Positions 45,601-58,289 of a DNA stretch of 64,000 nt are shown here, in pieces. A program made the translations under genes and the position numbers. Under the pieces are notes generated by a model. It saw only the letters and a list, made by a program, of their open reading frames with translations, was not told the origin of the DNA and did no database searches. The first letter of the stretch is position 1; every line of letters starts with the position of its first letter. The DNA is from Holothuria scabra. Its lineage: Eukaryota > Echinodermata > Holothuroidea > Aspidochirotida > Holothuriidae. The stretch spans positions 31,561,884 to 31,625,883 of the forward strand of contig CM074200.1 of NCBI GenBank assembly GCA_037179385.1, read 5' to 3'.

Positions 45601-46283
45601 ACTTTGGTCGGGTAACAGAATTTCACACAGTTGCAAGACTAGTCAGCCTGACAAAAAGTGACCAATTTTACGGCCAGATCCTAATGATACTGTCATTTTG
45701 TGTTAGTTGTAACTCAATGTATGATTTGGGTGTAGAATTAAAGTTGCGGATAATTTAAAAAAAAAATATTGCCCCTTTAAACAATTAAAGAAGCAATTTC
45801 ATATTACTATAACCTGTTAAACAACAAATATCGTGTCAAGAGCTCCTGCATACATCTACACATACATTATTTTCATAAAATACAATAACGTAGTTCAGTA
45901 GATATAGAATTCAAGTACCAAGAATATCATACTCAGCAGAACATTGCTGAGATATTTAATCGATTAGCCTTGTACGGCGAAGTTGAGCCTGTTTTTGCCC
46001 CTTTTCGTGTATACAGAATCTATTGATTCATGCGTTGGGGCAACTACTTTACAAGGTTCAGGGAACAGACACAGGTTTGGTGGGTTTACAATTTAACACA
46101 ATTTTCACTAGGTCTTGAAGGCCAGTTATTATGTGACAAAGTAGGAGAAGCCTTTATTTCAACTCTGTGTAGCTAATTAAGCAAATAAAAAGAAAAGCCC
46201 AAATGTTAAGTTTTAGCCATTAGGACCAGTATTTGACAAGACCCCACTTCTTTCCCGGTTTATCTGGGGCGTTAATCTGTACT

Positions 46284-47050
46284 CATGGGCGTCCGCAGAA
46301 ATTTTTACAAGGGGAGGGGGGGCAAGGTTGATTAAATTGTGTACATTATCTAAGCGGAGCGCCACCCTCAGTTGGCGCGGAGCGTCCAAGAAAATTTTGG
46401 GCCTTACAAACCCTCCAGATGGCCGAAAACGACACGTGGCAAGTGTTCTAAACCGCATGTACCCAGCCCTGAAACGGAAATTTCTTGTCTATAATTTTTA
46501 GATCTTTAGAATTTTCAAAGTAAAATATTGTTGAAAGGAAATCTGTCACGGCCTCGCACGCCTATGCACGATGAAACTTGCAACTGTCAAACAGCCTATA
46601 TATATAGGCCTGTATCCATTACCCAATTATGAATCATACCCATCCCCCATATTCACCTCGTATATCCCAGTTACATCCGCGTGTCGCCACTTGAGATCAG
46701 CACGGGACCGAACCAAGACCAACGCAATCATCAATAGTCGGATGCCATGTGCACACTACATACCTGACAACTAGTACAATTTTGGCGTAGTTTTTACAAT
46801 TACAAATTTCCAATAGATATCACGCATGATGGTCCCCAAATTACGATTTCACTATTCAGCATACCATCTTCCGTTTTGCTATTCCTGGTCAAATGTCCGC
46901 ATATCACAAGTAGAAACTGACGCTGTGAGTGAAGATATTTTGATGATTTAATTTTATTTTTTTTTATTTTAATTTTTAATTATTTTTCACAAGTTTGATT
47001 TTCCGGGGGATGCAAGTGCCTCCCTTCCCCCTCCCTTGCGGACGCCCATG
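46284..47050. mobile_element. hAT-type element, 767 bp, with intact 8-bp duplication
   Basis: CATGGGCGTCCGCA at the left is mirrored by TGCGGACGCCCATG at the right. G-rich and C-rich flanks follow inward. TCTGTACT lies directly outside both ends (46276-46283 and 47051-47058). The interior has no long ORF, so it is non-autonomous. The TIR and 8-bp duplication are seen directly; hAT membership follows from them. Confidence 0.88.
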
Positions 47051-47317
47051 TCTGTACTCAAAAGTGGCATGGTCACTTACAACAAAAAAAATACTGTGCT
47101 AAAAATCTCAAGTAAATAAGAACGGTATTTCCAAAAGGTGGACAGACATGCCCCGTTTCCCAAAGTCGACCTCCCATGCATGGGTCTATCACGCTATCAT
47201 TTTGTTTTTAAGTTTCTTTTCGGTTATATTATTATTAGAGGACAACTCATCACGCATAACCATATTCCCTGACTAGTCATGATTATATTGCATGCGATAA
47301 GATATGATTTTGTCGAA

Positions 47318-47436
47318 CGCTGGTTCACAGAATAAGCAATGGAGTAGGGAAAACAAACTATAGTTAGCCACGACTTGAAAATAGGCGGCGGCCGGCTCGA
47401 CTTGAACCAATTGGTTGGAAACTGGGCCATAAAACC
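47318..47436 (+). mobile_element. tRNA-derived SINE, 3' part only
   Basis: It begins at GGTTCACAGAATAAGCAATG and runs through GAGTAGGGAAAACAAACTAT and GGCTCGACTTGAACCAATTG to GGTTGGAAACTGGGCCATAA. The tRNA head is missing. Confidence 0.85.
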
Positions 47437-49360
47437 ACATTTAACTAACTTGAACGTTGATTTTTTCAAGTGATGCGCTTCTCCGCACGAACCATAACAA
47501 GTTTCTTGACAAAACAAGGAAGCTCATACCAGGTCTAAAAGAATTATTTATCAAGTATACTTTGGTCCAGAACTTTACTGAACTTACGTAATCGTCTTTA
47601 TGATGGGGTGGACTTTGGGGCCGTCATTCTTAACTGGGCCCTGTTACATCTGAGTTTGCTGAGCCAGTCAATCCGTTATGTGCTTACTGATATAATTGCG
47701 TCAATCTGACGGTGACGGTTGTGTTCATTCCAAGAAGGCCTTCTTAAGCAACGAAATTGCAAACGATGGCGATTGTAACTACTCAATGACCTGTCTAATG
47801 CATTGTCAGACTACTAGGAATGAGTTTGCAAAAGATTGTTTGAACTGTGGAAAGTCTTCTTATCATAATGCTATCAGCTCTGGTTTTAAGATATTTACCA
47901 GATTTCTCAAAACCTAAAAATTACCATAAATTGTCCATATCCTTCATCTAATCTGTTGGAATCGGATTCTGCCCCAGTTATAAGCTCCTTACCAACAATT
48001 CTGTAAGTTTGACCTGCGTAGTTAGCTGGTACTTTGCGTTCTTATGCTGTTTTAATATGATGCTCAAGTACGAAAAATACCTTACCCTTTGTTTGAGGAA
48101 GTTACGCCTTTCTTATGAATGCAGGTATAAGATCCTATAAACGGGTCTGTATAAGAGTACGATTTACATAACCTGAATGCAGTTTGTATGTATTGATTCC
48201 ACTAAATCGGGTTTCATGCAGGAACCAATAGCTCAGGCTGGTAGAACTAGCCAAAGCTTCAAATTACAAAAAAACTAGTTCCGCTATGAAGAAACAGTTA
48301 TAAACACAACTACGCGCAATAGCTCCTGTTTCTACGAATAAACTTGAGTGTACCTTACCGTAGGTATATGTAATAACCATACACGTATAGCGTTTCTGCT
48401 TATACGAAACAGTCTACCAAAGTTTGATCATTTACCCGGTCATCCTAATTTCTATTTGATTTTTGACACAGTGCTCTCGTTACTAAACTTCTTCAATATA
48501 TCTCCTAAAGAATGACCCCTTGTTATACCTTTTCGTTTGCATTGTTATGTTTAAATTCATTTATACGCAGACGTGCTCGTGGTGCGGCAAACATGGGAGA
48601 TTTGAAACATTTGGAGGACTCTTGAAAGCAATTTTGTAGTTACTGCCTAATGAGTAACTTTAAAACTCTTTTTAGGTTAGTTATATTATTTTCTCCTCTT
48701 TACATCCTACATCAGAGACGGCAGAGGGACGGGTAATCAGGCTCCGCAGTCAAAGGCCTTGTCCTTGCCCCCCCCCCCCCAAAGAAAGAAAAATTTTAAG
48801 GTTAAATGTATGTATATTGTTCAGGTCCTCATTCGGTAGAGTTTATATGCAAACGAGAACTGCTAAATCTTGTTTCTGATTCAGAAAATGTACATATTTA
48901 GGCATATGTATCAACGTATGGAGAGATAACACATTTTGAGAGAATGTTTGGATCATGATTTGAACCATGAATTATGAAATCAAACATATATCATGCTCAG
49001 AAGCTTAACTAGGCACATTACCGTGTCACATGTGTCTATGCAGGGAAATTATTCGGTAACCAACGAATTGCGCAATGAATAGCTAGCAGGACACACCACG
49101 CATTGATGTTATTGATGAAATCTACTAAGATTCCAGCATTCAGATCCGTCTTTTGTGTACAAAATAAAAAGTAGTATATATGTACATATATATGAATAAT
49201 TTAGACACCGGAAATCTTACCTACCCCGTGACAACAAAGAACCTAAGTGGGAGCGCTATACCGGTACCTCCTGTATTCTAAATATTAAAAAAATAAAAGA
49301 ATAATTGAAACTCAAAAGGCCAGAGAGACGGCTGAAAGTGCGGTAATCTGAGAGGTACTT
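47437..49360. other. Unassigned sequence
   Basis: No gene or repeat family was recognised. A C tract lies at about 48769-48781. Confidence 0.4.
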
Positions 49361-49365
49361 GTACA

Positions 49366-49775
49366 GGCGTACTTGTCCATTTGGGACGTTAAGCTCCTTA
49401 AGGGAGCAGAACTCCTCCGGGAGTAATCGTTTGGTTTTCGCCCCTTGGCTCTTCGCCAGAGAGTCGTGGGGACTTTTAGAAGAAAAGTCTAGAGCAGGAC
49501 CTCGTCCTGGGCATGACGTTAAACTGCATCCAAGTTGTGGCTTCTGTTCTATTCAGCCAGTCTGGAGCGGGACCACGCATGTTTGCCCTTTGGAGGGCGT
49601 ACTTGTCCATTTGGGACGTTTAGCTCCTTAAGGGAGCAGAACTCCTCCGGGAGTAATCGTTTGGTTTTCGCCCCTTGGCTCTTCGCCAGAGAGTCGTGGG
49701 GACTTTTAGAAAAAAGTTTTAGCCAAACAGGGAATCGAGGGGACTTTTAGAAAAAAGCAGTTTTAGCCAAACATT
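49366..49775. repeat. Recent local duplication, 121-bp unit at 230-bp offset
   Basis: 49366-49486 and 49596-49716 are nearly identical. The only clear differences are TTAAGCTCC against TTTAGCTCC and a short change at the 3' edge. A second, smaller duplication follows: GGGGACTTTTAGAAAAAAG with TTTTAGCCAAACA occurs at about 49698-49730 and 49739-49772. The spacer contains GACGTTAAACTGCATCC, also found at 59.68 kb as GACATTAAACTGCATCC. ORFs of 71-90 codons across the duplication have no recognised family. Confidence 0.85.
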
Positions 49776-49907
49776 TCCTCTGGCTACGCGTCAATTGATG
49801 ATGGCGCTACTCTTAGATAGTGTTATTACTGCTTGGCCAAATAGTGTTGTTACTGTTTGCCTTATTATTTAAACACTTTGTCCTCCTCGGCTCCCGACGT
49901 AAGAAAA

Positions 49908-49923
49908 CCTGGTTACGCCACTG
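49908..49923. mobile_element. Possible hAT terminus, single end
   Basis: CCTGGTTACGCCACTG is the complement of CAGTGGCGTAACC, the same class of end as the hAT MITE at 42232. No partner end or target duplication was found within the nearby sequence. Confidence 0.35.
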
Positions 49924-50734
49924 ACATCTAAATAGCCCAGTATTTAATGTAGAGATATTGAAAAAACTGTCACCGAAATTTTGTGGGATCCTCGATTTTA
50001 AAAAGAGAATACACCGGGTGCAATGCCTCTCTTTGTTGTGGTTTCACTTAAAATCAGAACAGCTTATGCGTTGACTGTGAGCAGAAATAAGTCTAAAGGT
50101 AGAGTATTAAAGGAATATTTCCAAAAGGAGGTATCCATACCGTCCTTTGCATGCATATCTTCCCTGTGAATGAAGTTGATAAAGCGACGAACGCTTTTTT
50201 AACTTTCTGTTCCAGTATCAGTCAGATATTTTGCATTTCAAAGCTTTCAACAAAGAACTGCAAAAGGTTGCTATAGCATGGTGCTTTACACTGGAGTTAC
50301 CAGGAACTTTGTGTTTGGTTGGCCAACTGAAGGGCCGGATCGTCATCCTGAGGGAGGGGTCCTTGGAAGACCTCTCATTTTTTGACAATTTAAACAACCT
50401 CAGATAAAATCTGGTTCAATATTTAACTTCAGTTGAAGTCAATGCTTTGTTCCATTACAAACTGGTTTTTAGAGAATTCGATTGCGGACATGGTTTCTGT
50501 CCCCTCTGACCACGCCAAAGTAGTTTTATGTGTAGAGATGTCATGCAACGACGTCACTTTGTTGCGCATACTTCTATCAGTCTATTTTGCCATTCAGGGG
50601 TCTTTTGTACAAAAGTTAAGGTGTTGTTGTGGGCGCGTAACGGTAACATTCACTGCGGATTTATGATGGGTTGTGTAATTTAAACACACTGATGCCACGT
50701 GCATAACGAGTCTAAACCACCATATTCAACCAAC

Positions 50735-51045
50735 TTTCATTTTCGTATCGCGTCTCTTTGCCCCAGTGTAATATTTCATTTTATCATTTCAGCGTTATGC
50801 CAAGTCCGACAGTCCAAGTCTAGTGGAAGGAGTCTAAGTTAACGACCAACCGCATTCAAAGTTTTTCCTCTTTCGTATCTTGTCGCGTCGCCCCTAGCGT
50901 AATATTTTAATTTATCGTTCAAACAGACAGTTCGAGACTAGTGTGAAGGAGTCTGAAGTCTAAGTAAACCACCAAACCACCGACGGCATTCAGGTTTATT
51001 TTTCCCTTTCTAATAGAGTTGCGTCGAATCTAGTGCCAAGCAAGG
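50735..51045. repeat. Diverged tandem repeat of about 125-130 bp
   Basis: TTTCGTATC..GCGTC followed by GTAATATTT and AAGGAGTCT occurs at about 50743-50840 and again at about 50872-50965. A third partial copy (GAGTTGCGTCGAATCTAGTG) lies near 51016. The divergence is moderate. Confidence 0.6.
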
Positions 51046-51056
51046 TAAGGTAGGAA

Positions 51057-51264
51057 GGAGTTTTACGGTTCAAGTCTAGACGGTCACGGCCACGGCCCTT
51101 TTCCAGTTCTGGCTCACTAGCTTGTTTTCCCTACTCCATTGCTTATGCTGACCAGTAGATTCCGCTTTTACAATTTTCGGTGTAGGACCCTGCTAGGACT
51201 CTTACTCCCGACTTATCGACTGCAAGTCTGATGCTCTAACCACTTGACCATGCAGTCGGTCAAG
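51057..51264 (-). mobile_element. tRNA-derived SINE, near full length
   Basis: Minus strand: GACTGCATGGTCAAGTGGTT with AGAGCATCAGACTTGCAGTC (tRNA head), then a diverged box B. The body GCATAAGCAATGGAGTAGGG, AAACAAGCTAGTGAGCCAGA and GGGCCGTGGCCGTGACCGTC follows, then a shortened end ACTTGAACCGTAAAACTCC that lacks the GGTTGGAAACTGG segment. Confidence 0.88.
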
Positions 51265-51490
51265 CAAGGAGCAATCAGTAATGATGTGTCATCATTATTT
51301 TTTAACTTGCGTTTCAGAATTTCCTCATTAAGTTCTTTTTTACCTACCATTATTATATCCATTATTATATAAACTGAATTTCATACTGCAATTAATATAA
51401 CAGAAAATGTAGGAAGGCCACGAATCAACTAAAACTTGACCATTTGATATTGGTTCTGACAAAGGCAGCCGAGGTTTAAGAAAACTAGAT

Positions 51491-51718
51491 TATAGAGGCT
51501 TTGCAATTGCGTCACGGAACCGCCATACTGGGGGACATTCATGCCAAACCACGTGGCTTTGTGCCGAACGCACTGCACAGTGTGCTATGTGATATGCACG
51601 GTGTGTACAAATTCAACGAACAAGCGCGTCCAGTGTGGTTTACTACGTAGTTAAATATACTACATGGCCGCCGGAGAGTATTATGACGTCATGTGAAAAG
51701 CCTCTATAGAATTTCCAC
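51491..51718. mobile_element. MITE with TATAGAGGCTTT ends
   Basis: TATAGAGGCTTTGCAATTGC at the left pairs with the complement of AAAAGCCTCTATA at the right. A further GCGTCA/TGACGTC pairing lies inside. TA or TATA borders both ends. It is 228 bp and non-coding. Confidence 0.68.
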
Positions 51719-51719
51719 T

Positions 51720-53245
51720 GAGGGATTACAAAATGATTGTAGCATAGCATTGTGTCGTATGGGTCGTTTTGAGCCCCAGTTAATTGCCCAAGTTGACAAA
51801 ACCACACATGTCAAAACTTTATCCCACAGACTTTGGCAATCTCTATGTGGACATGGATCTATATTTGCGACAAAGATATCAACAAAATCAGGCACAATGC
51901 TTGATGTGCCGGTGTAGCTATATCGACGTCATCAATGGCAAGGGGCTATTTACATATGGGGTAACGTGACTAAACGTTGTGACATCATTACAATTATTGG
52001 ATTGGAGGATCGATTTCTGGGGGTTCCTTATATTCTGTCTAGAATTAAAAAATGAAACAATAATCGAATATGGTGTGCTTGGTGTCCTTACCACGAGAGC
52101 CGACAATGTAGCGGTTGATTCAGCTGGTTGGATGCAATACCACATCCTATATAGGGAATCACCTGAACAGCCGTGTAATAATTCCAGAAAAGAAACTTCC
52201 CAATTTGAAACGTTCTTGGACTTGCAACATTGCTCATAAACCAAAGTCATGTGATGAGGTCATGATTGTAAGGGCAGGTTCAAGTGTGGTATGTTACAAC
52301 GAGGACCAAGCGGCGTATTTATTTAATACGGTATACTCTGCTGCACTGCAGTTGTCACTCAGTTGTCACTCAGGTACAGCAGTCCCAGCTCCCATTAACA
52401 TATACTTTATTATGCATCATGTTAATAATTGTATTGGTTACTTCCATTGTTCTTGAAGGCCTATAGCTGTTGCAAATGTCACATAAGCTTGAAAAAAATC
52501 GGGTGGACGACGGACATCTTAAAATTTTGATTGTTGATTGGTAGACGGGTGGATAAATTCAAATCTGATTTTGTTGACGCTTTCAGTTATAAACTGCAAT
52601 TAAAACAAGGTATTTACTAAATTTGTTTTCCTTTTTAAAGTATGGTTTACATCAGAGGAGCCATCTTAACTAGGGGAGGGGACACAATCGAAAGCAACTC
52701 CATGGAAGCTCAAACACTGACAAGCTAGTAAATATGAGGTGTTGTTCTGTACTTAACATGTAGAACTGTATAGTTAAAAGTGATGACAAGTATCAGGATT
52801 ACGGTCAGACAGTATACCCTCTTCTTTCCCCTATCATTTTCTCTCGAATTCTTCTTCCGTTTTATATTTGATCCGCTAAAAATCAAAAGAAATGATTCAC
52901 TAAATATCAGTATCAGTATATTTTTTTGTATTTCATTAATCAACAACAGGATAACTAGAATGTTGTTGACTGTGTTCTAAATTGAGATTTCCTTCATGGA
53001 AACCTTAACCGCAAATTACCACAAACTTGTTTTCTGTTTTCTTACTCCCGACAGGTAATCATCAAAATTGACGGGTTCTTCTGCGTACTAAAAACTTTCC
53101 TCGTGATTATCCGATCAGTATTCAGTTGGTGAAAGGTTGGTTTGTAAGAGGGCGAACAATCCCTCCCACATTTTTAATCACATGTTTATCATGGAACTGG
53201 TACCAATAATTTTTTAAAAGGACTATCTTTCTCAACTGAGTTCTG
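51720..53245. other. Unassigned sequence
   Basis: Several overlapping ORFs of 60-113 codons at 51.7-52.5 kb occur on both strands without any recognised domain. None has supporting splice context. No repeat family was found. Confidence 0.35.
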
Positions 53246-53249
53246 ACCC

Positions 53250-53555
53250 TAAAAGGCCCTGTTCTCTCACCCCAAACAATGCCAATTCTCCTAACCTTCT
53301 TAGGCTGAAGCCCCTCCCACAATTGTCTGAAATTCATCCTCATCCAGACACAATCTCAGTTTTTTTTTTTTACCTCAGGGTGAGTGAAGAAAAACTCAAT
53401 TGATATAATCTCTCATTACCGTACATGCTGTGTAATATAAGCTTTGACACTCTGCATTGTTTGAAGTAGTTGTCAGTCAAAGAGCTGAGCCAATTGAGAA
53501 TTTCGGTACCCGGGTACCAAAACTGTCAGTTTGGGGTGAGAGGTCAGGCCCTTTA
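53250..53555. mobile_element. Family A TTAA MITE, inverted
   Basis: It starts CTAAAAGGCCCTGTTCTCTC and contains AAGCCCCTCCCACAATTGTC and GTGTAATATAAGCTTTGACA. It ends GGGGTGAGAGGTCAGGCCCT and TTAA. A T tract replaces the usual TTATTGC. The left TTAA has mutated to CTAA. Confidence 0.85.
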
Positions 53556-53559
53556 ACGT

Positions 53560-54490
53560 CAAAACGAGTGGGACTCCAAGAGTCTGTTCATTCTTTTAAT
53601 GATATTTGACTTTACATGGAAAGGGGAAGTCGATGCATGGAGTTGCTAGGGGTGGGGTGGGAGACATGTATTTTTACTGAGAAAGAGATAAATCCACAAG
53701 GCGTAATTTGCACACGTTATTGTCAATCGTTCCAGAAAAGTCTGTGCATAACTTTGTGACTAGTAAGATCATAGTTTTCAAAGCATATTTTTAGCGTTGC
53801 AGCTCGAGGTAACAGTTGTCCACGACTTAAAGTCCGCAAAACCGAAAATAAAACATAGTCCGTAAGAACGACATTAAAAACCCCTCTGTAACCTTTAGTT
53901 TTAAGCGGACCTTATTCATTTTAGGTCTCTGGGACCCTTCCTCGGGTCAGTTCATTTTCGGTATTACAAAACTTCGGCGTCGTAAAATGACACACGACTC
54001 ACTGTTTTAAGACAAAATAAATAGCAAAGAATGACAAAAATGTAAAATTTCATTTCAAGTTTTTCACGCACACGGTTTGTCTCGTACAGCCAGATATTAC
54101 AGATATTCACTCATAAACTCACACCGATACATACGGTACCTATACGGATGCACACATGCACGCGTATTACTCACACGAACATACGTAACTATCTGCCTAA
54201 CCGCCAGCACTCTCACCTGTCTGTCCGCCTGTGTGTCCATACATATATACATAAATACCTATCTACATAGCCTACTCATATATAAGTATGAAGTTGAAGT
54301 TTTCTCATTATCGGTTATGTTTCTTCTTTACATTATTGGTAAAATGTATGTATAATCAGCTGTTCCTGTCTTCTGAATATTATCGGTCGTGTTAACCGTT
54401 TACGTAATCGATTGATTTTTACATTGTAACAAGCGATGCCTCTCAAACTGTCCAAAACCAAGTCTTTGAATGAGATTGCGACTCGATCTA
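53560..54490. other. Unassigned sequence
   Basis: No repeat family is recognised. A 92-codon plus-strand ORF at 54077-54355 is rich in Tyr, Thr and Leu with two hydrophobic stretches. It lies in CA-rich simple sequence and is not supported as a gene. Confidence 0.35.
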
Positions 54491-54499
54491 ATTTTTTTG

Positions 54500-54655
54500 G
54501 TGCAGATGCGCACTGCTTAACAAGGTATTTCTTGATTGGTTGTTTCTATTGTGTTGTGTCGATTGCATTCTTAGTTGGGGTTAGGTATTAGGTTAGGAAT
54601 TAAGGCTTAGCCAGTTATTCCGGGGAATTTCTTATCAAACAGTGTACATCGCCCC
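54500..54655. mobile_element. Repeat J, inverted-repeat element
   Basis: GATGCGCACTGCTTAACAAG with TATTTCTT at the left pairs imperfectly with AATTTCTTATCAAACAGTGT ACATC at the right. A GGTTAGG-containing middle separates the arms. The half copy at 45523-45600 shares the right arm. Confidence 0.6.
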
Positions 54656-54659
54656 ACTG

Positions 54660-57600
54660 TTTTAAAGTCAATATTCACCTGCTAGAGGCTCACTTTAATA
54701 TCCGTCCCTAGTGTTCTCTTCCTAGCGCTTAAAGGGTTTTTGTTTGCATTTTTCGGGCTATGAATCTCCATTTTTATTTCATTATTATATAATATCAATC
54801 TTTCGGATTAAGAGGGAGTCCTACTACTCCATGTGGTCTTAGTCTCATTTTAATCCAATTGATTGGGGGATCCCCTTTGAGAAAACAACTGCCAACAGTG
54901 GGGTTTTGCGTCACTTTTTGCATTTAAAATATAAAAAGTTGCTTTTTAGGTTACAGGTAGTTCATATTAACCAAAGAAACTTTTCAAAGTTAACCACCCC
55001 AACTGCCGTTCGTTCTTCATTACAGTGACATCTTGACAATCGCTGGATGTCCACCCACTGAACGCTGTGTGACATACAAATTTGTACAAAACGTCAATAC
55101 TCATACTTCGGATGTCCGCTATCAAGGCAAAATGTATCAGGCTACTGAACCGGGAAAATGAAATAGGTCATTTCACATTATGTAGTAAATTAGACGATGA
55201 GGATGTGGGAATTGATTCAATTGAATGATTCAGAACATCAAAAACAAAAAGACGCTACCTATTGCGTAGTCACGGTTTACTTTACTGCTTAATATACTTC
55301 ATATAGTATTATATGACCACTTGTACAGAAGAAGGAAGTTGCGTTGCATGGAAGCAAGGGCTCGAAGTCGATTGGACTTCCCATTCGGGACCACTTTTCA
55401 GCTTTTCAGACGTCTAAAACTACTTGCTGGCCCGACGGACGGAGGCCTTCATTGGTTTTATTTGAACGAAGTGAGATTATGGCTGCACCAAAAGGTTCCA
55501 TACTACGTTATACCAATGCGGCTAACTTTGAAAACAGTTGGGTTAAATAATCGGTCACGTACCGGTACATGACAATACTGAAATTACTTTTGAAATTTGG
55601 TTATATTTTCGGGTAAATTATTTGGTTAGATACCACTTCCTTGGGCAATTCATCACTTGACTGACCAATTATTTAGTTAGAAAAATTTACCCATTTTCAG
55701 TTTTGTCACATACGTGACCATCGGTTGGTGAACATGTTACCAAACTGTTTTTAGAGCGCATGTTTATTTATCAATTTTCAGATGTTATAGGAAATATCTA
55801 GTCGCGTTCATTACAAAGTACCTTCACATGCCCTCATGCAGATATAGTTTCTTACAATTAACACCCGGCAAAGGTGAGAAGTTTGCCCCCATGAAATTTG
55901 CACTGTAAAAATCTTGGGTAAAAACTCATTAACATTGGTCTCGTTTGTCAAATTAGTGAAATTTGGAAAAGTTTTACCCAGAATTTCTTGTTTTTGTTTT
56001 TCTTGTTGTTGTATCCTCTAGGATGGTTTCCCAATTAAGTTTTATTAGTTTACCTATATATCAATAATAATTGGGGAAAATATAACCAATTTCAGTAATT
56101 TAACATACGTTACCAGTATTGGTGCTCAAATCCGGTTTAAAAGTGTGCTGTTATCCCCTACTCCCACCTCTTGTAAAATCTTTTGATCTTTTCCGGCTTT
56201 GGAGATCAAACTACAGATCTCTAGATGGGTATGCTTCAAATGCTTTACTACCTCTTTCCACTACTGGAATCTCAGTGACATATAACCAGCACTATTCGTC
56301 CCCCTCCCCCCCCCCCACACACACGCACACTTGGGAGAAACCTAGGTTGACCGTTTAAAACAGTGTAAACAGAACAACAATTTTTGCATGTTATATGTGG
56401 TAACCTAATTACAACCATAAGAAAATGACTTCTCATACTGCTTCGTTAAAGCGCCATCGATTGAGCCGTAAGTCTGATAGTAGCACCCCCTCTTCCCATA
56501 AGTCACCGAGGTCCGTATGCTAAACCAGGGGTTCATTGGTTGAACAAATTTGTACAGACGTCTGAGGGGATTCCCCCGGTATTTTGCGCAAGTAGTTCCA
56601 TGTCCTTTTTACAAGTGAAGAGCCTATATGAAACAAATATCAGGAAATGACCTTGTGTTCAGTTTAGTACTCGAAACTAGGTGGCAACCGTGAAGTTCGA
56701 TGTGATTTATAGAGCATGCTGAGATATATTCCCATGTTGTGCAACATTATATTAACAGGAAAAAGAAAAAAACGGAGATAACAAAACACTTTCACCACGG
56801 TGATTAAAATTCACAATTTAAACCGGTAGCACATGATCTGTTTAAAGATTAAGAATGTTCACCCTGAGTCCTGGTATCCTGGAAAATTTTCACTTTTATC
56901 ATTGATCCTTGTTGTTAAGGCCTGGTGACATGGATATTTGATGCAAAAATCGTTAAAATCAATAAAATAGTCACAAGTCTCGTAAAAATCAATCAAACAT
57001 TGACCATCTTACAGGATAATTGCTGATTTGCACCTAATCATGAGTAACGATGAACTCAACATGCAAATTAAATGTCTAGAATGGGAAATGCCATGTATGG
57101 CTAATTCTATCCTTTGTGTTTGAAGTCTTTATTGCAAGGACAGTTGTAACAGTAGTATGACCCAACAGTTTTACTTCTGAAGTTAAAATTTTATCCTTCA
57201 AAATCTTCAGTATCAATCACCAAACCCGTAAACTATCTGATGAATAATTAATTAAGAGATAACATAGAGTTAACAAAACAAAAGTCAACACTATACAACT
57301 CTCTGCATCATTAGTTTAGCACACGCATCAAGTTGCTTCAATCAAAATTTCAAGAGGTATATCTTGAGAACCGTAAAAGATACTGACGTAATTCCAAATG
57401 TTCCGTCTTGTCATTTTTCTTCAGAGGAAAGCTTACCCTTTTACTGCTAGGTCAAGTCAGGACTTCTTGTTGAGATGTCCCACTGCTTTTAACATTTTAA
57501 AGGATCGGCCGGTGGGCGTAAAGGTAAAAAACTTGATGACACCTACTCACCAACCATCGTCAAATTGGATGAGCACTGTCCATTCTCCTCCCCAAGAATC

Positions 57601-58130
57601 CTTGTCCTGTTTACAGGGAACAGATCTGAAGTGAATTGAGGTAGTGTTAGAGACATGGTCCTATTCTACTACAAACTCGGTGGATTCAGTTCAAGGAGAT
57701 GTTGTTTTTCAGTTGAGGGGGTATTAGACAAAAATCTAATATTCGTAAGTGAAAGAGGAACAAAATTTTCACAATTTGGTGAAACTTCCATTCAAATGGA
57801 AAGTTTTTTCTTAATAACGTTCTTTCAATCAAAGACCTGTGTCAAATGAGAATTTCTACAGTCTACTACAAAACTTATAGTTTGATGTGAAAGCTGACTA
57901 CCTTAAAAATAAAAAAAAATAATAATTATAATAATTAAAAATAAGGACTTTGCATTCATGAAAACTTCATTACCAAGCGTGTGATCATTCCTTCAGTTAC
58001 TAAAGAGAATTTTGGAACACACTGTTTCAAATCTTTTCAAAATGTGTGTATTTCACTTTTTTTAATGAACATGTGTTTAAAATACACCAATATAGCATGA
58101 AAGCAAAAAGCCTTAATCATTTTTAAAACA
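54660..58130. other. Unassigned sequence
   Basis: About 3.5 kb without a recognised repeat family. ORFs at 55321-55572 (83 and 68 codons, overlapping) lie in slightly GC-richer sequence but show no family I know. A C tract with CA repeats lies at 56301-56330. Confidence 0.35.
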
Positions 58131-58253
58131 TTAAAGGGCCAATCCTCTTACCCCAAACTACATTTCCTGTAGGGGGCACAGAAACTCTCCATTGGCCCAG
58201 CTTTTTGATTGACTGTAAATTCAAATAATGCAGATTACTAAAGCTTATATTAC

Positions 58254-58273
58254 CAGGGAGTTGCAACTCCCTG
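58254..58273. repeat. Perfect 20-bp palindrome at the element end
   Basis: CAGGGAGTTGCAACTCCCTG equals its own reverse complement. It lies at the junction with the host MITE and has no counterpart at the other end. Confidence 0.95.
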
Positions 58274-58289
58274 ATATCCCTTACTCCAA

